From Alphaproteobacteria bacterium (GTDB lineage: Bacteria > Bacteroidota > Bacteroidia > Bacteroidales > FEN-979), in NCBI GenBank assembly GCA_009928665.1, contig SACF01000014.1:1-64000 (forward strand): a stretch of 64,000 nucleotides of DNA. Reading direction: 5' to 3'. The notes beneath the pieces were generated by a model that was not told the DNA's origin, ran no database searches, and saw only the letters and a list, made by a program, of their open reading frames with translations. Numbering within the stretch: the first letter of the stretch is position 1; the number at the start of each line of letters is the position of its first letter. Shown here one piece after another: positions 45,281 through 53,003 of the stretch. A program made the translations under genes and the position numbers.

Positions 45281-46114
45281 ATGCGTTTTCAGCGGATCAA
45301 CGATCATGATCAGTTAAAGGCGATTGCAAAGTCAGTCAGGAAGTCGGTCATCACCAGCCTCAGTGCAGCAGGTTCCGGTCACCTGGGAGGATCGTTGGGG
45401 CTTACAGATATCTTCACCTTTTTGTATTTCAACATCATGAATCATGACCCGGCTGATCCGGGTTGGAAAGGGCGCGACCGGTTGATCCTTTCCATCGGGC
45501 ATGTTGCACCGGTGCTGTACGCCACACTTGCCCATGCCGGGTATTTCAGCATCGATGAACTCGTAACCCTGCGAAAACTTGGCAGCCGACTGCAGGGCCA
45601 TCCGGGAAGGGATCATGGACTGCCCGGGTTGGAGCTTTCGGCCGGTTCGCTGGGACAGGGTCTTTCAGTTGCCGTTGGTATGGCCCTGGCAGGAAGAATC
45701 GATCAGTCAGATCACAATGTATATTGTATTCTGGGCGATGGTGAGCTCCAGGAAGGCTCCGTTTGGGAAGCCGCCATGGCCGCAGGCCACCATAAACTTG
45801 GAAACCTTTGCGCCATTGTTGACCGCAACGGTGTCCAGATTGACGGGGGCACTGAAAAAGTAATGGCTATTGAACCTTTGGCCGATAAATGGAGCAGTTT
45901 TGGCTGGCAGGTTTTCACCTGCGACGGGAACGATTTCGGAGAGCTGGCCGACGTTTTCGCGCAGATCAGCCCTGACCGGGAGCGACCCTCCGTGATCATT
46001 GCGAAAACCGTCATGGGCAAAGGTATAACAGCTATTGAAGGTGATTACCGCTGGCATGGTAAAGCACCGGATAGAGAGCAAGCAATTGAATTTATCAAAG
46101 AGATCGACAGTTGA
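45281..46114 (+). CDS. Transketolase, N-terminal subunit
   Basis: Split transketolases use two subunits to move two-carbon units between sugar phosphates with TPP. The 277-residue N-subunit has AAGSGHLGGSLGLTDIFTFL, LSIGHVAPVLYATLA, LQGHPGRDHGLPG and SLGQGLSVAVGMALAG. The TPP/metal motif is LGDGELQEGSVWEAAMAA, with IVDRNGVQIDG, and FIKEID is near the end. The ATG at 45281 is used; a GTG at 45269 is possible. The stop codon is formed at the border of the repeat block that separates it from the C-subunit gene. Confidence 0.93.
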   Translation: MRFQRINDHDQLKAIAKSVRKSVITSLSAAGSGHLGGSLGLTDIFTFLYFNIMNHDPADPGWKGRDRLILSIGHVAPVLYATLAHAGYFSIDELVTLRKLGSRLQGHPGRDHGLPGLELSAGSLGQGLSVAVGMALAGRIDQSDHNVYCILGDGELQEGSVWEAAMAAGHHKLGNLCAIVDRNGVQIDGGTEKVMAIEPLADKWSSFGWQVFTCDGNDFGELADVFAQISPDRERPSVIIAKTVMGKGITAIEGDYRWHGKAPDREQAIEFIKEIDS

Positions 46115-46256
46115 CAATTGAAAATGGACAATTGACAATTGAAAATGAACAATTGACAATGGATAATTGACAATGGAAAATTGAAAATTGAAAACGGAAA
46201 ATTTTCTCATCAATCAATCAATCAATCAATCATTCAGTCAATCATTCAGTCAATAA
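46109..46256 (+). repeat. Composite low-complexity repeat between transketolase subunit genes
   Basis: GACAATTGAAAATGGACAAT-like units fill 46109-46202, the inverse orientation of similar words at 44490-44537. A TCAATCAA tetranucleotide run with TCAGTCAA variants follows at 46208-46256. This separates two genes whose products form one enzyme by about 200 bp. Confidence 0.85.
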
Positions 46257-46319
46257 ATTCCGTTACACGTCACCAATCACGATTTTTTTCTCACTGACTA
46301 AATTCTGATATTCAAAGTG

Positions 46320-47285
46320 ATGACCTTTACAAACCGGGAAGTTAAAGCGACCAAGACAGGCTTTGGCGAAGGACTGCTGGAAGCCGGCCGGTTGAATCCT
46401 GACGTGATTTGCCTGGGTGCCGACATCACTGCATCGGTAGGATGCGATTTGTTTGCGAATGCCTTACCCGATCGGTTCTTTTCGATGGGTATTGCCGAAC
46501 AAAACTGCGTAGGAGTAGCGGCAGGATTGGCTCTCGAAGGTAAAATTCCGGTTTTTTCAACCTATGGTGTGTTCGCGGCGCTCCGTTGTGCCGATCAGAT
46601 CCGGGTCTCCGTTTGTTACAACAATCTCCATGTTGTGATCGGGGGCGCCCATGCAGGCGTTTCGGTCGGCCCCGATGGCGCAACCCACCAGGCGCTCGAA
46701 GATATCGGAATAATGCGCGTTTTACCGAACATGACTGTCATCTCGCCATGCGATGCCACCCAGACCAGGGTCGCCACCCTTGCGGCCATTCTCAGGCATA
46801 AAGGGCCGGTCTATCTCCGCTTCGGAAGGGAACCAATGCCCGATTTCACCAATGTGGCAGATGAATTCCTGATCGGTAAAGCCCAGGTTCTCCGGCCCGG
46901 CGAAGACCTGACGATCATCGCCACCGGGCACCTTGTCTGGGAAGCCATACAGGCGTCCTACATACTGGAAATGCAGGGCATCCATGCAAGGGTCATCAAT
47001 ATGCACACCATAAAGCCCATCGATAAAGCTGCCATTGCTACCGCAGCACGCGAAACAGGAGCCATCGTTACTGCCGAAGAGCACCAAATCCTCACCGGAA
47101 TGGGTTCGGCAGTGGCCGAAGCCATCGTGAACCACTGCCCTGTGCCGGTGGAATTCATCGGAATACATGACCGTTTCGGGGAATCCGGTACGCCGCGCGA
47201 ACTGATGGACAAATTCGGCCTCACAGCCCGGGCCATTACAGAGGCCTCACTGAAAGTGTTTGCGCGAAAGAAAGGGGTTGTGTAA
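46320..47285 (+). CDS. Transketolase, C-terminal subunit
   Basis: The 321-residue partner of the N-subunit carries the pyrimidine-binding and C-terminal domains. Motifs are ADITASVGCDLFANALPDR, FFSMGIAEQNCVGVAAGLA with the catalytic Glu, FAALRCADQIRVSVCYNNL, GGAHAGVSVGPDGATHQAL and IGIMRVLPNMTVISPCDA. The end has TAEEHQILTGMGSAVAE. The start is ATG at 46320 (GTG one codon earlier). It should assemble with the product encoded just upstream in the pentose phosphate pathway. Confidence 0.93.
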   Translation: MTFTNREVKATKTGFGEGLLEAGRLNPDVICLGADITASVGCDLFANALPDRFFSMGIAEQNCVGVAAGLALEGKIPVFSTYGVFAALRCADQIRVSVCYNNLHVVIGGAHAGVSVGPDGATHQALEDIGIMRVLPNMTVISPCDATQTRVATLAAILRHKGPVYLRFGREPMPDFTNVADEFLIGKAQVLRPGEDLTIIATGHLVWEAIQASYILEMQGIHARVINMHTIKPIDKAAIATAARETGAIVTAEEHQILTGMGSAVAEAIVNHCPVPVEFIGIHDRFGESGTPRELMDKFGLTARAITEASLKVFARKKGVV

Positions 47286-47329
47286 TATTTATTAACCCTT
47301 TCCAGGCCGGTATCCTTTCACCGGAATCA

Positions 47330-48115
47330 CTAACTGACGGTTTCACATACGCTGTCGAGGCGAAAAATCCAATCAGGATATTCAATACCGGTCAGCATCA
47401 GTCCCTGAGCAGGGGCCGATTCACCTGCTGCCCGCCGGTCCTTTAATTCGATGATCCGCACAAGATCGTCGGTTGTTATCCGTTTCTTTCCGAGTTCCAA
47501 AAGGGTGCCAACGACCGACCTGACCATGTTCCTTAAAAACCGGTCGGCCGTAATGGTAAACACGAGGACATTTCCTTCGGATTCCCAATGGGCATGTGAA
47601 ATCCGGCAGATATTGGTCTTTGTATCGGTATCGACCTTCGAAAAAGAGGTATAATCTCCATACTGCATCAGGAACCGGGCACCCTGGTTCATCAGATCCA
47701 CATCCAGGCTACCGAACACAAACCATGAATAATTCCTCATGAATGGATCCTTTTTCCGCGTTATGGTATACCTGTATGTCCTGGAGACAGCGCTGAATCT
47801 GGAGTGTGCCGGCGGACTGACTGGAAATATCCGATCTATGGCAATCCCGGGTCCGAGGAAAGAATTGAGCTTGTAAACCAGCCTGCTCAACATCGGCTGG
47901 TCAGGCTCCAGGTCCAAATCGAAATGTGCATAAAAAACGGCTGCATGTACCCCGGTATCGGTACGGCCGGCACCGGTAAGTCTGACCGGCTGCCGGAGAA
48001 TCAACGACATCGCCTCTTCAAGGGTTTGCTGAACCGTTATTGCGTTCGGCTGTCGTTGCCAACCGTGAAAACCGGTGCCATCATACGACAACTTGACAAA
48101 ATACCTCTGGTCCAT
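47330..48115 (-). CDS. truA: tRNA pseudouridine synthase TruA
   Basis: TruA makes pseudouridine at positions 38-40 of tRNA anticodon stem-loops. The 261-residue protein has YFVKLSYDGTGFHGWQRQPN, the catalytic Asp in GAGRTDTGVHA, FSAVSRTYRYTI, DYTSFSK and the end motif FLRNMVRSVVGTLLELGKKR. It is a single gene, convergent with the transketolase and divergent from the hydrogenase operon. Confidence 0.95.
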   Translation of the reverse strand: MDQRYFVKLSYDGTGFHGWQRQPNAITVQQTLEEAMSLILRQPVRLTGAGRTDTGVHAAVFYAHFDLDLEPDQPMLSRLVYKLNSFLGPGIAIDRIFPVSPPAHSRFSAVSRTYRYTITRKKDPFMRNYSWFVFGSLDVDLMNQGARFLMQYGDYTSFSKVDTDTKTNICRISHAHWESEGNVLVFTITADRFLRNMVRSVVGTLLELGKKRITTDDLVRIIELKDRRAAGESAPAQGLMLTGIEYPDWIFRLDSVCETVS

Positions 48116-48238
48116 AAACAGGTTCTGATATGCAAATTTAGATAAAGGAAAACAATACCCCCTACCTGGAAAACAAAGACAGCTTCTTTCGAATTTAGAC
48201 CATGTATAAATTAAACAAAATCTGAAAAAACCGTACGA

Positions 48239-48256
48239 TTGTTAAGTTAATCACAA
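48239..48256 (+). promoter_or_regulatory. Rex-like operator 1 of hydrogenase operon 1
   Basis: TTGTTAAGTTAATCACAA matches the Rex consensus TTGTGAA-N4-TTCACAA at 12 of 14 fixed positions. It lies upstream of the TAAATTTG promoter element, near its -33 region. Confidence 0.55.
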
Positions 48257-48266
48257 AAGAAAATAA

Positions 48267-48274
48267 TAAATTTG
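48267..48274 (+). promoter_or_regulatory. Bacteroidota -7 promoter element (TAAATTTG) of hydrogenase operon 1
   Basis: TAAATTTG fits TAnnTTTG. It lies between two Rex-like sites and 79 nt before the first ATG of the operon. Confidence 0.6.
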
Positions 48275-48282
48275 CTAAAAAA

Positions 48283-48300
48283 TTGTTAATCTTTTCACAA
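48283..48300 (+). promoter_or_regulatory. Rex-like operator 2 of hydrogenase operon 1
   Basis: TTGTTAATCTTTTCACAA matches the Rex consensus at 13 of 14 fixed positions and is flanked by AA and TT, extending the dyad. Its start is 44 bp from operator 1, near four helical turns, and it covers the expected transcription start. Confidence 0.65.
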
Positions 48301-48353
48301 TTAAAATTATTTTCACTTAAAATATTATATATTAATAATTTAAAAAAACAATT

Positions 48354-48818
48354 ATGACTGAATGCCAATCATTAATCAGGGAATTAGCAGACAAATACGG
48401 CCGTGAAAGAGCCAGCCTGCTGCCCATCCTGCAGGGAGTGGTTGAAAGGGATAATTTTCTTTCCGATACCTGTATGACTGATATAGCGAAAGAGTTGGAT
48501 ATCTCTGCTGCTCAGGTTTACGGTACTGCAACATTTTACTCCTTCCTCGAGACTCAGCCCAGGGGTGAGTATGTGATCCGTGTTTGCAAAACCATCACCT
48601 GCGATATGCATGGAAAAAAACAGATCGTCCAGACCCTGGAAGATATGTTGAAAATCAAGGTCGGAGAAACGACCCCGAACAAAAAATTCACCCTGCTCGA
48701 AACCAATTGCCTGGGATGGTGCCATGAAGGCCCTGCCATGCTGATCAACGAAAAACCTTACAGCGGGCTTACTCCTGAAAAGGTACATGATATCATCAGT
48801 GAATATATCAACAAATAA
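48354..48818 (+). CDS. NuoE-like [2Fe-2S] subunit of hydrogenase 1 (HydC-like)
   Basis: The 154-residue protein has the NuoE/HydC thioredoxin-like fold with a [2Fe-2S] cluster bound by Cys in VCKTITCDMHG and ETNCLGWCHEGPAM. LLPILQGVVERDNFL and VYGTATFYSFLE precede them, as in the family. It should pass electrons between the NuoF-like flavoprotein and the hydrogenase subunit encoded by the next two genes. It is the first gene of the operon behind two Rex-like operators. Confidence 0.92.
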   Translation: MTECQSLIRELADKYGRERASLLPILQGVVERDNFLSDTCMTDIAKELDISAAQVYGTATFYSFLETQPRGEYVIRVCKTITCDMHGKKQIVQTLEDMLKIKVGETTPNKKFTLLETNCLGWCHEGPAMLINEKPYSGLTPEKVHDIISEYINK

Positions 48819-48842
48819 TCCATAGAAATAGGAGAATAAGTC

Positions 48843-50009
48843 ATGTCAGAACAAACATTAAAGAGGGTTGACCTCATCTTCGGGGAATACTCCAGTGAAA
48901 AATATAAAGTCTTGGCCAATACCTTACATCGTTCGAATGAGGAAATCCTGAAGGATCTGCTCGAGTCAGGCCTTCGCGGCCGTGGCGGCGCAGGATTCCC
49001 GACAGCGATGAAGTGGAAATTTACGGCCGAAACTCCGGGTGATGAAAAATATGTGATCTGTAATGCCGACGAAGGCGAACCAGGCACATTCAAAGACCGT
49101 GAAATTCTTTCGAGGGTACCCCGTAAAGTATTCTCAGGAATGGCAATTTGCGGGAAAGTAATCGGCGCCCGCAAGGGATATATGTATCTGCGCGGCGAAT
49201 ACCGGTTCATGCTTCCCGAACTTCAAAAAGAACTCGACATTTATCATGAACATGCCAAAAACCTTGGACTGACCTTCCCGATCGAAATCAGAATGGGATC
49301 AGGAGCCTATATCTGTGGAGAAGAGAGCGCACTTTTTGAATCCATGGAAGGCGGAAGAGGCGAACCCCGGAACAAACCGCCCTACCCCACTACCAGTGGA
49401 TTTATGAAAAAACCGACAGTTATCAACAATGTTGAAACATTTGTCAATGTACTGATGATCATGCGCCTGGGACCCGAACAGTATAAAAAGCTCGGCACTA
49501 CCGATTCGCGCGGTTCTAAGGTTTTTTCAGTTTCCGGCGACACCCCCATCCCCGGCATTTATGAAATCGAACTCGGTATGTCGCTCGATCGTTTTGTCGA
49601 TGAATTCGGCGACGGAGATACCAAGGCCGTCCAGGTTGGAGGAGCATCAGGCTTTTGCGTTCCCAGAAAGAAATTCAAAGATACCATCATCGGTTTCGAA
49701 GGTGTTCCGACCGGCGGTTCCATGATGATCTTCAACAGCTCCAGGTCGATGTATAATGTCCTGCACAATTATCTTGAATTCTTTGAAGAAGAATCCTGCG
49801 GACAATGTACCCCATGCCGGGTAGGCTGCCAACAGTTACGCAAAGGCATTGAAGCAGTAAAGAAAGGTGAAAAGAAAGCCCTCTATCTTGATCAGTTGAT
49901 GAAACTCAGCGAAAGCATGAAACTAACTGCCAAGTGCGGACTCGGACAATCAGTCGCCAATTCCTTCTCCTCCATCGTCAATAACTTCAAGGAAGAGATG
50001 ATCTATTAA
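48843..50009 (+). CDS. NuoF-like NAD(H)-binding flavoprotein of hydrogenase 1, short form (HydB-like)
   Basis: The 388-residue protein contains the FMN/NADH-binding core: LRGRGGAGFPTAMKWKF, CNADEGEPGTFKDRE, GSGAYICGEESALFESMEG, and the [4Fe-4S] motif ESCGQCTPCRVGCQQ. It lacks both the N-terminal [2Fe-2S] thioredoxin-like domain and the C-terminal two-cluster ferredoxin domain that the second locus's homologue (60246-62039) has. By known families, this reduced form may serve NAD(H)-linked H2 exchange rather than flavin-based bifurcation; that is inference. A purine-rich AGGAG precedes the ATG by about 10 nt. Confidence 0.93.
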   Translation: MSEQTLKRVDLIFGEYSSEKYKVLANTLHRSNEEILKDLLESGLRGRGGAGFPTAMKWKFTAETPGDEKYVICNADEGEPGTFKDREILSRVPRKVFSGMAICGKVIGARKGYMYLRGEYRFMLPELQKELDIYHEHAKNLGLTFPIEIRMGSGAYICGEESALFESMEGGRGEPRNKPPYPTTSGFMKKPTVINNVETFVNVLMIMRLGPEQYKKLGTTDSRGSKVFSVSGDTPIPGIYEIELGMSLDRFVDEFGDGDTKAVQVGGASGFCVPRKKFKDTIIGFEGVPTGGSMMIFNSSRSMYNVLHNYLEFFEEESCGQCTPCRVGCQQLRKGIEAVKKGEKKALYLDQLMKLSESMKLTAKCGLGQSVANSFSSIVNNFKEEMIY

Positions 50010-50042
50010 TCCAGTATTAACAAGTTAATTAAGATTCTTTAT

Positions 50043-51836
50043 ATGGCTAAACAAATAAATCTGACGATCGACGGTATCGCCATCACAGTGGATGAAGGTA
50101 CAACCATCCTCGAAGCCGCCCGCAAACTCAACATACACATCCCGACCCTCTGCTACCATGAAGATCTCTGTGTAGCCGGAAATTGCCGCGTATGTGTTGT
50201 TGAACAGGAAAAGGTAAAAAACCTCCCTGCATCATGCGCCATGCCGGTTTCCGAAGGAATGGTGATCCATACCAACAGCATGAAAGTTAGGCTTGCCCGG
50301 AAACACATCGTTGAATTGCTCCTTTCCGAACATAACGCCGACTGTACCAAATGTTACAAAAACGGGAACTGTGAGCTTCAGGGACTCGCCTCACAAATGC
50401 TCACCGGCGACCACCTTTTCCTCGATCTGGTACCCGAAAAAAATTACACCATCGACATGTTCAACACCGCCATCATTAAAGATGACAGCCGTTGCATCCG
50501 TTGTCAAAGATGTGTCCGCACCTGCGAAGAACTCCAGAGTGTAAGTGCACTTGGAGTGGCATACAAAGGTGATAAAATGAAAATTTCTACCTTCTTTGAA
50601 CATTCGCTGTTTGAAGTCGTTTGCACCAACTGCGGACAGTGTGTGAACCGGTGCCCGACCGGAGCTCTCATCGAACGGAACTATATTGACCAGGTATGGG
50701 ACGCCATTTATGATCCGGGCAAACATGTCGTGGTACAAACCGCCCCCGCCGTCCGGGTAGCCCTTGGAGAAGCACTGGGCTTACCTCACGGAAAGATCGT
50801 TACCGGAAAAATGGTTGCAGCCCTTCGCAGACTGGGATTTTCTTCGGTACTCGACACCGACTTCACAGCCGACCTCACCATTATTGAAGAAGGCCACGAA
50901 TTGCTAACCCGGCTGAAAAAAGCCCTGGTCGACAAAGATCCCACGGTTGCCCTCCCGATGGCTACCTCCTGTTCACCGGGCTGGATCAAGTTCATTGAAC
51001 ATACATTCCCTGAATATCTGCCCAACCTGTCTACCTGTAAATCACCACAACAGATGTTCGGTGCACTGGCAAAAACCTACTACGCCCAAAAACGCCAACT
51101 CGATCCGCGCAATGTTGTGTCTGTTTCCATCATGCCTTGCACAGCCAAAAAGTTTGAGGCAAACCGACCCGAAATGCGCTCCAGTGGATTTAAGGATGTC
51201 GATTATGTACTCACAACCCGTGAACTGGCCATCATGATCAAACAGGCCGGACTCGAATTTGACGAATTACCCGATGAAAAATACGACAGTTTCATGGGAA
51301 CCTCAAGCGGTGCCGCAGTCATCTTCGGATCCACCGGCGGTGTTATGGAAGCAGCCTTACGTACTGCTTATGAAATTGTAACCGGCCGGGAAGTACCATT
51401 CGATGGACTGAATATTATCCCGGTCCGCGGAACAGAAGGCGAAGTCAGGGAAGCAACCATTAAAATCGAAAAAGTAAAACCTGAATGGAGCTTTCTCGAA
51501 GGTGTTGAACTGAAATGCGCGGTTGCAAACGGGCTGGCCCATGCCAAAACCGTTATGCAAAACGTTAAAGACGGTAAAGTCAATTACCACTTCATCGAAA
51601 TTATGGCATGTCCGGGCGGATGTCTTGGCGGCGGGGGACAACCGATCCCTACCAATCCCGAGATCAGATCGAAACGGAAGATGGCCATCTACCAGGAAGA
51701 TATGGGAATGCCAATCCGTAAATCGCACGAAAATCCCGAGATTGCAGAGATCTATAAAGAATTCCTTGAGAAACCGCTTGGACATAAATCTCACGAACTC
51801 TTGCACACTCATTATACTCCACGCAAGAGATATTAA
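50043..51836 (+). CDS. [FeFe]-hydrogenase catalytic subunit 1 (HydA-like)
   Basis: The 597-residue enzyme interconverts H+ and H2. Order: a [2Fe-2S] ferredoxin domain (LCYHEDLCVAGNCRVCVVE), a His-Cys3 cluster (HNADCTKCYKNGNC), two [4Fe-4S] clusters (CIRCQRCVRTC, CTNCGQCVNRCPTG) and the H-cluster domain. A small-subunit-like tail (RKSHENPEIAEIYKEFLEKP) ends the protein. H-cluster motifs are TSCSPGW (Cys310-Ser311), MPCTAKKFE and EIMACPGGCLGGGGQP. The first differs from the usual TSCCPGW, and a Cys appears 21 residues later in STCKSP. It should form a complex with the two subunits encoded upstream. A strong terminator follows. Confidence 0.95.
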   Translation: MAKQINLTIDGIAITVDEGTTILEAARKLNIHIPTLCYHEDLCVAGNCRVCVVEQEKVKNLPASCAMPVSEGMVIHTNSMKVRLARKHIVELLLSEHNADCTKCYKNGNCELQGLASQMLTGDHLFLDLVPEKNYTIDMFNTAIIKDDSRCIRCQRCVRTCEELQSVSALGVAYKGDKMKISTFFEHSLFEVVCTNCGQCVNRCPTGALIERNYIDQVWDAIYDPGKHVVVQTAPAVRVALGEALGLPHGKIVTGKMVAALRRLGFSSVLDTDFTADLTIIEEGHELLTRLKKALVDKDPTVALPMATSCSPGWIKFIEHTFPEYLPNLSTCKSPQQMFGALAKTYYAQKRQLDPRNVVSVSIMPCTAKKFEANRPEMRSSGFKDVDYVLTTRELAIMIKQAGLEFDELPDEKYDSFMGTSSGAAVIFGSTGGVMEAALRTAYEIVTGREVPFDGLNIIPVRGTEGEVREATIKIEKVKPEWSFLEGVELKCAVANGLAHAKTVMQNVKDGKVNYHFIEIMACPGGCLGGGGQPIPTNPEIRSKRKMAIYQEDMGMPIRKSHENPEIAEIYKEFLEKPLGHKSHELLHTHYTPRKRY

Positions 51837-51851
51837 TCGTTCAAAACCGTT

Positions 51852-51890
51852 AAAAAAGGTTGTCCCGTCAATTCAGGGACAACCTTTTTT
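51852..51890 (+). terminator. Strong terminator of hydrogenase operon 1
   Basis: A 15-bp perfect stem (AAAAAAGGTTGTCCC with GGGACAACCTTTTTT) and a 9-nt loop end in an eight-T run. Confidence 0.92.
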
Positions 51891-51903
51891 TTATTTCAAG
51901 AAC

Positions 51904-51935
51904 AAAAAAAGGAGACGGCCTTTTGAGCCGCCTCC
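51904..51935 (-). terminator. Terminator of the minus-strand secreted-protein gene
   Basis: On the minus strand GGAGGCGGC pairs with GCCGTCTCC (one G-U pair) around a 7-nt loop, followed by seven T. It lies about 45 bp past the gene's stop. Confidence 0.75.
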
Positions 51936-51980
51936 GGAGCGCACATTTCTAACAATGGTATGTATAAAGAACGAAGAAAG

Positions 51981-52868
51981 TTAAATTTTGGGTTTCTCGG
52001 TTGAAGTTTTGGTTTCCGGACGCTCTTCTCCCTTTGACGACTCTGGTGTCGCCTGTGATTTCTTTTGTTGCTGCATCTCATATTCTTCAGCTCCTTGTTG
52101 CGGACGCACAATGACTCTTACATTCTTTTCACCTCCCCTGTTACGCTGCCTCATCTGTTGAGGCTTTTCCCTCACAATCACCATCCGGTCGCGAACAACC
52201 GGAAACGGACCATCTTCAAGGTCAATCACAATCCTTTTCCCATTTTTCCGATCCTTGATGGAATAACTTTTTACACGATCCATCGGAATATCACCCAACA
52301 GTTCGTTCAAAGAACCCCGTTCGCCCCGACTGAAATTCAGGATTCTGTGGTCCGGGCATGGCACAGGACAATCAAACCTGAAACCTTCGGGAGATTCCCA
52401 TTCAGGAAGTCCAGGTAGTTCCGGACATTCGAAATCATAATCATAGTTAAAACCTTTGGGAAACCTGTGTATCCTGACATTACCTCCCTTTCCTTTGCTT
52501 TTGAGAACAATGATGTTATCCAGGTCGTTTTCAAGAGAATCGAGATTTTCCAGGTTCTCCAACTCCAGATCAATATTATAACCCTCCTTTTTCATGTTCA
52601 TCTTCATTGCTTTCATATCCCCCTTCAGTTTATGAACCAGCTCCCTGATCTCTTCCCGGTCAAGGGGCGAATTATACGTAATCGTGGTGTCGATGGTCGT
52701 TGTCTTTCCATCGTCATCCTTCACGATTTTTAGGTGGATGGTCGATTCCTTTTTCGACGAACCGGATCCTGTGTCCTGGGTCCGTCCTGGTTTTGTGATA
52801 AAAATTACCAGTATGGTTGCCACTGCTGTGACAAAAAACCGGCTTGGTGAAATGCTGAAGATTTTCAT
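51981..52868 (-). CDS. Secreted charged protein of unknown function
   Basis: I do not recognise a family. The 295-residue protein has an N-terminal hydrophobic segment (FFVTAVATILVIFI) that is a signal peptide or anchor, then IHLKIVKDDDGKTTTIDTTI. An acidic helical region with LELENLENLDSLENDLDNI, a Pro/Cys patch (FECPELPGLPEWES, CPVPCPDH) and a basic, Gln-rich tail follow. The mix resembles envelope-stress proteins next to two-component systems. It is divergent from the histidine kinase gene with 135 bp between starts, has its own TAGATTTG promoter, and carries a strong AGGAGG ribosome-binding site. A role as target or sensor partner of that system is inference. Confidence 0.7.
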   Translation of the reverse strand: MKIFSISPSRFFVTAVATILVIFITKPGRTQDTGSGSSKKESTIHLKIVKDDDGKTTTIDTTITYNSPLDREEIRELVHKLKGDMKAMKMNMKKEGYNIDLELENLENLDSLENDLDNIIVLKSKGKGGNVRIHRFPKGFNYDYDFECPELPGLPEWESPEGFRFDCPVPCPDHRILNFSRGERGSLNELLGDIPMDRVKSYSIKDRKNGKRIVIDLEDGPFPVVRDRMVIVREKPQQMRQRNRGGEKNVRVIVRPQQGAEEYEMQQQKKSQATPESSKGEERPETKTSTEKPKI

Positions 52869-52897
52869 GAGGTCCTCCTGTGTTTTAAATGATGTCG

Positions 52898-52905
52898 CAA
52901 ATCTA
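52898..52905 (-). promoter_or_regulatory. Bacteroidota -7 promoter element (TAGATTTG), minus strand
   Basis: TAGATTTG on the minus strand fits TAnnTTTG and lies about 30 nt before the secreted-protein ATG. An AGGAGGA Shine-Dalgarno sequence at 52873-52879 follows. Confidence 0.6.
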
Positions 52906-52991
52906 AACGCTCTAAGCAGTTGAAAATGTTAATGTATCGTTAAATTCAGTTAAGGAATCGTTAATCTTGATGATTGGGGAACTCCTTTATT

Positions 52992-52999
52992 TACTTTTG
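52992..52999 (+). promoter_or_regulatory. Bacteroidota -7 promoter element (TACTTTTG) next to kinase ATG
   Basis: TACTTTTG fits TAnnTTTG and ends only 4 nt before the ATG at 53004, so the transcript may start at or next to the start codon. Confidence 0.5.
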
Positions 53000-53003
53000 T
53001 ACC

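Noticed and set aside
50961..50975. Reading hydrogenase 1 as inactive because of TSCSPGW
   Set aside because: All other cluster motifs are intact and a compensating Cys is present 21 residues later, so loss of function is not supported.
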